A stretch of DNA of 64,000 nucleotides from Dyadobacter flavalbus (lineage in GTDB: Bacteria; Bacteroidota; Bacteroidia; Cytophagales; Spirosomataceae). This document shows, in pieces, positions 17,356-24,266 of this stretch. The DNA is taken from NCBI RefSeq assembly GCF_006149045.1, contig NZ_VBSN01000066.1, forward strand, positions 186,001 through 250,000. Reading direction: 5' to 3'. The position numbers and the translations under genes were made by a program. The notes under the pieces are model-generated. The model did no database searches. It saw nothing but the letters and a program-made list of their open reading frames with translations, and was not told the origin of the DNA. Positions within the stretch are counted from its first letter, which is position 1; each line of letters opens with the position of its first letter.

Positions 17356-19521
17356 TCAGAGATTATTGAGCTGATTGGCATTTTTATCTCTTGAAATGGT
17401 AATGAACAAAGCTGCAAAAGCAAATCTTTTCGCACCTTGTCCGACCGGCAGGCCGGCATAAGTGCCGCTTTCGTCCGGCTGTGAAGCGTAGCGGTATCCA
17501 AAGACATTGTTTCTGCCCAGCACATTGGAACAGGCCACATGTAAAATGATATGGGGTCGTGGCAAATAACTCCAGCTGATGCTCAGGTCGCTGTACATTT
17601 TTGTTTTTTGCTGCATATCGTCCGTTCTGTTCGGGTTGCTGAAAGGGTAGCCGCTGTTCCACGACCATGAAGTTCCGAGCTGCGATTTCAGTGCGGATGC
17701 AAAATGCTTTACTACGATAGAGCCGTTGTGTTTCGGAGCAAATGAAGGCTGTACGCGGGTTTCGTATGCGGCATATTTTCGCCTGCTGTCTACAAAACTG
17801 TAAGTAATCCAGAAATCGGTTTCTTTGATACTTTTCCGGTCGCGGTAAAAGAAATCCACGCCTCTTGCATAGCCTGAGCCGTTTTGAGAGAAGTTACTGT
17901 AATTTCCAGCAGCGTCGTCATACGTGACAAGATGATCGTAAATCTTGTAAAATGATTCCGCGCGGAATGTGCGGTTGTTGCTTGCAAAGAAATAGTTAAG
18001 GATATAATGCGTTGCGGCGGTATTCTGCAGATTGTTTTGCAATACCCTGATTTTCTCTTCCGGAAGTTGTTTGAACTTTCCGGCTGCAAAGGAAAATTGT
18101 CCCTGATTATCCAGTTTCCAGGCAACGGAAAATCTCGGCGTCATCCAGAACTGTTTTGCCAGCGAACTGTGCCCGCTTCTGACGCCGGCAACCATAATCA
18201 GGCGGTTACTGAAATAATAAGTGGCTTCTGCAAAATGATTAGGCTGATGATCGGTATAACTTCTTTTCAGATTGACATCCGTCAGAGCTTCCGAATAAGC
18301 TTTTACAAACCATTCCAGCCCGTTTTTGAATGAGAACCGAGGTGAAAAATCTTTTACCGCAACCAGTTTGGCATGTGCAAGCTGATTAATCCGGCAAAGC
18401 GGGTCGGCATTCAGTTTCAATGCATCGCTGTTGTGCGAAAAAGCAACTCCGCCGTAGAAAAACCAGTCTTTTTTACCCGAATGACGAAAAGAAATGTTGG
18501 AATAACTGTAACGGTTACGGAGCTGAACACGGTCGCCGCGGCTATTACCGCCCGGAATTTTTTGCCAGATCGTCATCCGGTTTCCTTCTGTGTGGAAATA
18601 GGCTTTGATGAAACCTGCTTTACCATTTGAGGCATTTCCCCACTTGTGACGCAACGAGATTTCCGAATCCCAGCTTTCAGGACTTTTTTCCCAGTCGAAA
18701 TCCTGTTTTACAAGTGACTGATACGGTGCAAGGTTATAATAGTTAGCTGAAGCCGTTAATGCATTTTGTTTCCCGGTCAGCGTTTGGGTATAGCCGCCGC
18801 CAACCGACATGATGCTGACATCGCCCTGACTTCTCAGCGGAAGGTCAAGCGTGTTGAGCGCCAGTGCGGAGGAAAGCGCTTGGCCGTATTCCGCAGAATA
18901 ACCGCCGGTACTGAAAAACGAACCTTTGAAAAGATTGGCACTGAACCGGTTCCGCGTGGGAACGTTGGAAGCTGTGCTGCCGTATGCATTGCCAACCTGC
19001 AGTCCGTCAATAAAAATGGAAGTTTCGGAAGCATCGCCGCCGCGAACAAACAGCCTGCCGTCATTTCCGACTGTGGAAGTTCCCGGCAATGTAAGCAGCG
19101 CACCGGTGATATCGCCCATCGCGCCGGAAGTTGTGACAATGTCCAGCGGTTTCAGCACGACTGACTTTTTTTCGTCTCCGGCTTCCATTGCCCCGGCTGT
19201 AACCGTAACGGCGGTAAGCAGGTTGATGCTTTCAGAAAGCTTTATTTCAAGTTCAATAATTTGTCCGGCACATTCAATAACGGTTTCCTGCGGCTTGAAA
19301 CCCAGCGCCTGCACCATCAGAATCTGTTTTCCTGAAGAATCTGTTTCAAATGAAAAATTCCCGTTCACGTCCGAGGATGTGCCGTCGTAACTTCCTTTGA
19401 TATACACATTGGAGCCGGGAACAGCCTCGCCTTTCTGATTTGTCACGATGCCCGAGATTTTTGTACCGGCGCTGGCGGCAAACGCGGTGAAAAAGATCAG
19501 GATTGTAAAATACAGTTTCAT
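17356..19521 (-). CDS. TonB-dependent outer-membrane receptor with carboxypeptidase-like domain
   Basis: A 721-residue outer-membrane protein from the ATG at 19521 (signal peptide ending AFAASAG). The N-terminal carboxypeptidase-regulatory-like domain (ISGIVTNQKGEAVPGSNVYIKG) is followed by a plug (DIVTTSGAMGDITGALLTLPG; GRLFVRGGDASETSIFIDG) and a beta-barrel ending in FAALFITISRD. It lacks the long SusC-type build and has no SusD partner. It is the first gene of a four-gene minus-strand array with a TPR-like protein, a LytS kinase and a LytTR regulator. The substrate is unknown; siderophore, vitamin or peptide uptake are all possible. Confidence 0.88.
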   Translation of the reverse strand: MKLYFTILIFFTAFAASAGTKISGIVTNQKGEAVPGSNVYIKGSYDGTSSDVNGNFSFETDSSGKQILMVQALGFKPQETVIECAGQIIELEIKLSESINLLTAVTVTAGAMEAGDEKKSVVLKPLDIVTTSGAMGDITGALLTLPGTSTVGNDGRLFVRGGDASETSIFIDGLQVGNAYGSTASNVPTRNRFSANLFKGSFFSTGGYSAEYGQALSSALALNTLDLPLRSQGDVSIMSVGGGYTQTLTGKQNALTASANYYNLAPYQSLVKQDFDWEKSPESWDSEISLRHKWGNASNGKAGFIKAYFHTEGNRMTIWQKIPGGNSRGDRVQLRNRYSYSNISFRHSGKKDWFFYGGVAFSHNSDALKLNADPLCRINQLAHAKLVAVKDFSPRFSFKNGLEWFVKAYSEALTDVNLKRSYTDHQPNHFAEATYYFSNRLIMVAGVRSGHSSLAKQFWMTPRFSVAWKLDNQGQFSFAAGKFKQLPEEKIRVLQNNLQNTAATHYILNYFFASNNRTFRAESFYKIYDHLVTYDDAAGNYSNFSQNGSGYARGVDFFYRDRKSIKETDFWITYSFVDSRRKYAAYETRVQPSFAPKHNGSIVVKHFASALKSQLGTSWSWNSGYPFSNPNRTDDMQQKTKMYSDLSISWSYLPRPHIILHVACSNVLGRNNVFGYRYASQPDESGTYAGLPVGQGAKRFAFAALFITISRDKNANQLNNL

Positions 19522-19901
19522 TTTGCTCTTTGTTTGATCCAAAATTGAGCAGAATGAAAAACGGGAAAAACTGAAACCGGCCGAAGTGCAGAATGGGGCG
19601 GATGAAGTTCACAGGATGCTGACCAAAGTGCATTTTCAGCAGTAACCGGAAAGGTTTCCCGGAACAAATCAACACTTTTTCAGGGGGATCAGGAATATTT
19701 TTCTGCGTTTTTTCAAATTTTTGTAAATATTTTCAAATTCCTTGCTATCAGATATTTAATTTGATAAATTCAGTATATTCTTCCTTCATGAAGCTGTAAA
19801 ATGACCTTTGTGTTTCCGGAGTTTATGCCAGCTGGCATATTTATTTATAAAACAGATTCAGAACAATTACACTGTAAGACTAACTCTTAATTTAGTATAA
19901 C
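19522..19901. other. 380-base divergent intergenic region
   Basis: It separates the TonB receptor array (minus) from two small genes (plus) and must carry both promoters. It is AT-rich around 19690-19780 and contains a perfect 14-bp palindrome listed separately. I see no exact TAnnTTTG at a convincing distance from either start and no open frame that looks coding. Confidence 0.6.
19825..19838. promoter_or_regulatory. Perfect 14-bp palindrome, possible operator
   Basis: ATGCCAGCTGGCAT reads the same on both strands and lies 64 bases upstream of the small gene at 19902. It has no loop, which suits a dimeric regulator better than a transcript hairpin. Function is inferred from symmetry and position only. 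Confidence 0.35.
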
Positions 19902-20114
19902 ATGATAGCGACACTTGAAAACAATGCAATAAGTACATTAAAGCCTGGCGCAGTTCTTTCCGTTACAGGAGCAGACAACGAAACAGATGCTCAGAGAGAA
20001 GTGGCGGATTTTCTGCAATCAAGCAACAGAACTGATCTAGGTTATTTTCATATTTCGAAAAACTATTTCTTGTTGTATCTAAAACCAGGAAGTCTGGCTG
20101 GTGGAATTGCATAA
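19902..20114 (+). CDS. Small hypothetical protein
   Basis: A 70-residue soluble protein with no signal peptide or membrane segment. A predicted helix around residues 27-40 (ETDAQREVADFLQSS) is followed by an aromatic stretch (YFHISKNYFLLYLKP). No family was recognised. It is 27 bases upstream of another small gene on the same strand, with which it probably forms an operon. Support as a real gene comes from spacing and from the shared downstream terminator rather than from homology. Confidence 0.5.
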   Translation: MIATLENNAISTLKPGAVLSVTGADNETDAQREVADFLQSSNRTDLGYFHISKNYFLLYLKPGSLAGGIA

Positions 20115-20141
20115 GGCATTCACATTTCACATTATATTAGC

Positions 20142-20336
20142 ATGGTACAATCAGGTACATTTCAGTTGCTGGGACAGAAACTCATCAACATCATTATTCA
20201 CAAAGAAGACGTAGTTAAAATAGCACCGATCAAAAAAGGACGCGGATGTGTTATTTACCTTAAAAACAAGGTTCCCTATGCAGTGAGCGAGAGCGAACGG
20301 GAGGTTTATAAAAAACTGGATTGGGTTGCCGCTTAG
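20142..20336 (+). CDS. Small hypothetical protein
   Basis: A 64-residue basic protein, cytoplasmic by appearance. Its pattern of short beta-strands (INIIIHKEDVVKIAPI; GCVIYLKNKVPYAVSE) followed by a helix resembles a small beta-rich nucleic-acid or ligand domain, loosely like the end of a LytTR domain, but too weakly to name. It follows another small gene by 27 bases and is followed by a terminator hairpin, consistent with a two-gene operon. Confidence 0.55.
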   Translation: MVQSGTFQLLGQKLINIIIHKEDVVKIAPIKKGRGCVIYLKNKVPYAVSESEREVYKKLDWVAA

Positions 20337-20364
20337 ATAGTTTTCTTTTACATTACGATATACC

Positions 20365-20397
20365 GGAGATTCCATAGACATGGGGTCTCCTTTTTTA
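20365..20397 (+). terminator. Terminator of the small-gene operon
   Basis: GGAGATTCC and GGGGTCTCC pair over nine positions (two G-U), with an eight-base loop and six T directly after the stem. Confidence 0.8.
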
Positions 20398-20480
20398 TTT
20401 TATTATGCTGCTTTACCGAACCGGACAATAAATATCCCTGTTATCAGCACTTAACATACAGACTACGCCACAATATTCAG

Positions 20481-21710
20481 ATGTCTAACAGAACGTACTT
20501 TTTTCTCATCCTCATTTTAGGAAGTTTAACTGCACTCGGGCCTTTTTCAATTGACATGTACCTGCCCGGTTTTCCTGCGATTGCAAAAGATCTTCATACC
20601 ACAGCTGCCAAAGTTTCCCTTTCCCTGTCCGGGTTTTTCATCGGTATTTCCCTGGGCCAGCTGCTTTACGGTCCGTTGCTGGACCGGTTCGGAAGGAAAA
20701 AACCACTTTTCATTGGTCTTTGTATTTACATCCTTGCATCTGCCGGCTGTGCCGTTGCAACCAGCATTGACCAGCTGATTTTACTCCGGATTATTCAGGC
20801 GATCGGAAGCTGTGCGGCTACGGTTGCGTCCGTAGCCATGGTCCGCGATCTGTTTCCGGTCAGTGACAATGCAAAGGTTTTTTCATTGCTTTTACTCGTT
20901 GTGGGCGTTTCACCGATGATTGCACCGACGGTAGGCGGCTATGTAACGGCTGCATTCGGCTGGCATGCAGTATTTATGATCCTTACGGTAATGGGCGTGG
21001 CGATCCTGGCCGCAACGGTGCTCTGGCTTCCCGACAGCTACAAACCGGACACATCGCTTTCGCTGAAACCCAGGCCGATCCTGATGAATTTTTTCAATGT
21101 GATCCGCGAGCCGCAGTTTTACACTTATTCACTTACGGGTGCCATTGCATTTGCAGGATTGTTCGCGTACGTTTCAGGTTCTCCGCTCGTATTTATGGAA
21201 GTTTTTCACACGGATGAAAAAGTTTACGGCTGGATTTTCGCATTTCTGTCTATCGGATTTATTGGTTCCAGTCAGTTGAATACCCTGTTTTTACGTAAAT
21301 ACAGCAGTGAACAGATTGTTAATATTGCATTGATTTGTCAGGTAATAATCGGTTTTACTTTTCTGGCCGCTGCGCTGAACGGCTTGCTTGATCTGAAAAT
21401 GACGCTTGTGTTCCTGTTTTTATTTCTTTGCTGCATTGGCTATACTTACCCGAATGCCGCCGCACTTTCTCTGGCTCCTTTTACCAAAAATGCCGGCAGC
21501 GCTTCCGCCTTGATGGGCGCTTTCCAGATGGGAATGGGAACACTTATCTCGGTCCTGATCAGTCTTTTTGAAGAGCCTTCCATTGTTCCTATGGTTTCGG
21601 CCATGGCTGGTTCCGCGTTTCTGGCGCTTGTGGTGCTGCTGTTCGGAAGACGTTTTATTACCCGGAAAGTGGAAGTCCAGCAAGGTGCAGACGCAGGCAT
21701 GATGCATTAA
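20481..21710 (+). CDS. Bcr/CflA-family drug efflux MFS transporter
   Basis: A 409-residue inner-membrane transporter with 12 hydrophobic helices. LGPFSIDMYLPGFPAIAKDL in helix 1 and LYGPLLDRFGRKKPL in the first cytoplasmic loop (the MFS A motif) are characteristic of the Bcr/CflA subfamily of proton-driven multidrug exporters; a later loop shows SVAMVRDLFP. The substrate cannot be predicted. It is followed within 30 bases by the helicase gene, but an exact -7 element between them suggests separate transcription. Confidence 0.9.
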   Translation: MSNRTYFFLILILGSLTALGPFSIDMYLPGFPAIAKDLHTTAAKVSLSLSGFFIGISLGQLLYGPLLDRFGRKKPLFIGLCIYILASAGCAVATSIDQLILLRIIQAIGSCAATVASVAMVRDLFPVSDNAKVFSLLLLVVGVSPMIAPTVGGYVTAAFGWHAVFMILTVMGVAILAATVLWLPDSYKPDTSLSLKPRPILMNFFNVIREPQFYTYSLTGAIAFAGLFAYVSGSPLVFMEVFHTDEKVYGWIFAFLSIGFIGSSQLNTLFLRKYSSEQIVNIALICQVIIGFTFLAAALNGLLDLKMTLVFLFLFLCCIGYTYPNAAALSLAPFTKNAGSASALMGAFQMGMGTLISVLISLFEEPSIVPMVSAMAGSAFLALVVLLFGRRFITRKVEVQQGADAGMMH

Positions 21711-21712
21711 TG

Positions 21713-21720
21713 TACTTTTG
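21713..21720 (+). promoter_or_regulatory. Candidate -7 element for the helicase gene
   Basis: TACTTTTG matches TAnnTTTG and lies 16 bases before the ATG at 21737, giving a very short leader. No clear -33 element is seen. Confidence 0.35.
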
Positions 21721-21736
21721 TTGATTTTCTTTGTAC

Positions 21737-23659
21737 ATGGATTATTTTAAAAAGCTTTCCGATCTGTTGAAAACAGAAAGGGAAGAAGACCGGCAATCTT
21801 ACCTCAGACTTACTGAAACGACTTCTGTTTCCGAAAGGCGCGCCAACGGACTCGCATGGTACCCGATCGCGATCAGAGGATCGGAAATGAGCCGAGGCGA
21901 TTATCTGACGGTGGAAGTGGAGCGTACAACGCATCAGGACATTTCGCATCAGCTTCGTTTTGGAATGCCGGCTGTGCTTTTTTCCAATCACGATGCCAAA
22001 AAGGACAGGCTGGAAGGAATTGTTTCACATCAAAGCGGTAACCGGCTGAAAATTACCTTGCGTACCGACGAACTTCCGGAATGGTCGCGTGACGGAAAGC
22101 TCGGGATCGACGTCCTTTTTGATGACAACAGCTATGATGAAATGCAGAATGCGCTTAAAGCTGCCGGCATTCTTGCAGAAAACGATAAAGAAGGACGCCT
22201 TGTGCAAATACTGACCGGTGAGAAATCGCCTGCATTTCAGTCCAAAATTCCTGAAATCCGCATTCCGCAACTGAATCCGTCGCAACTGGAAGCAGTTAAG
22301 AAAATTGTATCAGCCAACGAACTGGCCATTGTCCACGGCCCGCCCGGAACCGGAAAAACGACAACATTGGTGCAGGCCATAAAGGCATTGATCAGCCATG
22401 AGCACAAGCAGATTCTGGTTGTAGCGCCTAGTAATACAGCAGTGGATCTGTTGAGCGAAAAGCTTAGTGACGAGGGGCTTAACGTACTTCGGGTTGGAAA
22501 TCCGGTTCGGGTTTCAGAACGATTGATGTCTCTGACGCTGGACAGTAAAATGAATGCGCATAGCCGTATGAAGGACGTTAAAGCACTTAAAAAGCAGGCT
22601 AACGAATTCAAGAATATGGCGCACAAATACAAACGGAATTTTGGCAAGGCCGAGCGTGAACAGCGAAAAGCACTTTTTGATGAAGCGCATAAAATCATGA
22701 AGGAAGTCGGTACTATTGAACAATATGTAATTGATGACCTTATTTCCAAAGCGCAGGTAATTACCGCAACGCTGGTCGGGTCCAACCATTATACAGTCAG
22801 AAATCTGAAATTCGGAACCGTAGTAATCGATGAAGCCGGACAAGCTATTGAGCCTGCCTGCTGGATACCTGTTTTAAAAGCTGAAAAAGTAATCATGGCC
22901 GGTGATCATTTGCAATTGCCGCCAACGATCAAATCTGCCGAAGCTGCCAGAAACGGTCTGAGTACAACTTTACTGGAAAAAAATGTCGCGGCACATCCTG
23001 AATCCGTTGTGTTGCTGGAAGAACAATACCGTATGAACGAGATTATTATGGATTTTTCTTCCAAAGTGTTTTATGAAAACAGGCTTGTGGCGCATGCTTC
23101 AGTCGCACGCAGGCTACTTTTTCCGGAAGATTCGCCATTGGCATTTATTGATACCGCAGGTTGTGGATTTGATGAAAAAAAGGAAGGAACAAGTACGACA
23201 AATCCTGAGGAAGCAGCATTTCTGTTTAAACACCTTTCACAGCTTGTTTCTGAATTTGTTCAGACCCAGACGGTTTTGAATCAGGATAATTTAAAAAGTT
23301 TCCCGACTGTGGCAGTAATTTCTCCATACAAGGAACAGATTAATATTCTTAAAGAGCAGTTGCTGCATGCGGATACTTTGCAACCTTATTTGTCCAGCAT
23401 TTCAGTAAATACCATCGACAGTTTTCAGGGCCAGGAACGTGATATCGTTTATATCAGCATGACGAGGAGTAATCCGGAAGGCGAGATCGGGTTTTTAGCA
23501 GATGTCCGCCGAATGAATGTAGCCATGACGCGTGCAAGAAAAAAGCTTGTTGTGATTGGTGACAGCGCCACGCTTTCGCAATCGGTATTTTACCGGGACT
23601 TTATCGAATATGCCGAACGTTTCAATGCATACCAGAGTGCCTGGGAATTTGCAGATTAG
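21737..23659 (+). CDS. Upf1/SMBP2-like superfamily 1 helicase
   Basis: A 640-residue DNA/RNA helicase of the SF1B Upf1-like group (IGHMBP2/SMUBP-2 relatives). An N-terminal beta-barrel (about 30-130) precedes the motor: Walker A GPPGTGKTTTL (about 203), a helical insert rich in lysine and glutamate (about 270-330), Walker B VIDEAGQAIEPACW (about 365), motif III GDHLQLPPT, and the second domain with ISPYKEQI, NTIDSFQGQERDIVYISMTRSN and VAMTRARKKLVVIGD. The ATG at 21737 is used, two codons inside a TTG start. Its physiological role in bacteria is unclear. Confidence 0.9.
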   Translation: MDYFKKLSDLLKTEREEDRQSYLRLTETTSVSERRANGLAWYPIAIRGSEMSRGDYLTVEVERTTHQDISHQLRFGMPAVLFSNHDAKKDRLEGIVSHQSGNRLKITLRTDELPEWSRDGKLGIDVLFDDNSYDEMQNALKAAGILAENDKEGRLVQILTGEKSPAFQSKIPEIRIPQLNPSQLEAVKKIVSANELAIVHGPPGTGKTTTLVQAIKALISHEHKQILVVAPSNTAVDLLSEKLSDEGLNVLRVGNPVRVSERLMSLTLDSKMNAHSRMKDVKALKKQANEFKNMAHKYKRNFGKAEREQRKALFDEAHKIMKEVGTIEQYVIDDLISKAQVITATLVGSNHYTVRNLKFGTVVIDEAGQAIEPACWIPVLKAEKVIMAGDHLQLPPTIKSAEAARNGLSTTLLEKNVAAHPESVVLLEEQYRMNEIIMDFSSKVFYENRLVAHASVARRLLFPEDSPLAFIDTAGCGFDEKKEGTSTTNPEEAAFLFKHLSQLVSEFVQTQTVLNQDNLKSFPTVAVISPYKEQINILKEQLLHADTLQPYLSSISVNTIDSFQGQERDIVYISMTRSNPEGEIGFLADVRRMNVAMTRARKKLVVIGDSATLSQSVFYRDFIEYAERFNAYQSAWEFAD

Positions 23660-23664
23660 TTTTT

Positions 23665-24240
23665 GCCGCAGCGCGGCACCCTGTTTATAGCAATGGGTTG
23701 TTTTGAAAAATTCATCATGCAAGGAGGCTCCTGCGGAGCCGCCTGATTATGTGAGATGCGTATTTTCTACAAACAGAAGGCTCCGCCGGAGCCTTGCGTG
23801 ATGCCAATTTATACCTTTCTGCAAACAGGATGCTACTCCGTAGCAAGTTGAATTTTGCCGCGGAGCGGCATCCCGTTTATAGCCATGTGTTGTTTTGGGA
23901 AATTCATCATGCAAGGAGGCTCCTGCGGAGCCGCCTGATTATTTGAGAAGCACATTTTCTACAAGCAGCGGGCTCCGCCGGAGCCTTTCGCGATGCCAAT
24001 TTGTATCTTTCTGCAATCCGGGTGCTGCTCCGTAGCAAATTGAAACTTGCCGCAGCGCGGCACCCTGTTTATAGCCATGTGTTGTTTTGGGAAATTCATC
24101 ATGCAAGGAGGCTCCTGCGGAGCCGCCTGATTATTTGATATGCGTATTTTCTACAAACAGAGGGCTCCGCCGGAGCCTTTCGCGATGCCAATTTGTATCT
24201 TTCTATAAACTGGATGCCACTCCGTGGCGGAATCTATATC
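23665..24240. repeat. Three tandem 192-bp repeats, each with four GC-rich hairpins
   Basis: Units begin at 23665, 23857 and 24049 with exactly 192-bp spacing. Each holds a GCCGC/GCGGC hairpin, GGCTCC-TGC-GGAGCC, GGCTCC-GCC-GGAGCC and a final stem (GCTAC/GTAGC, GCTGC/GTAGC and GCCAC/GTGGC in units 1, 2 and 3). The last stem varies in a way that keeps pairing. The array fills the space between the convergent helicase and FAD-dehydrogenase genes and has no open frame of note. It may be a REP-like element or a structured 3' region; no transposase lies nearby. Confidence 0.9.
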
Positions 24241-24266
24241 AAACAATGTAATATAATGTCAACAAA

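Noticed and set aside
23665-24240. The 192-bp repeats as a CRISPR array
   Set aside because: Units are long and contiguous with internal hairpins, there are no short repeats with unique spacers, and no cas gene is present.
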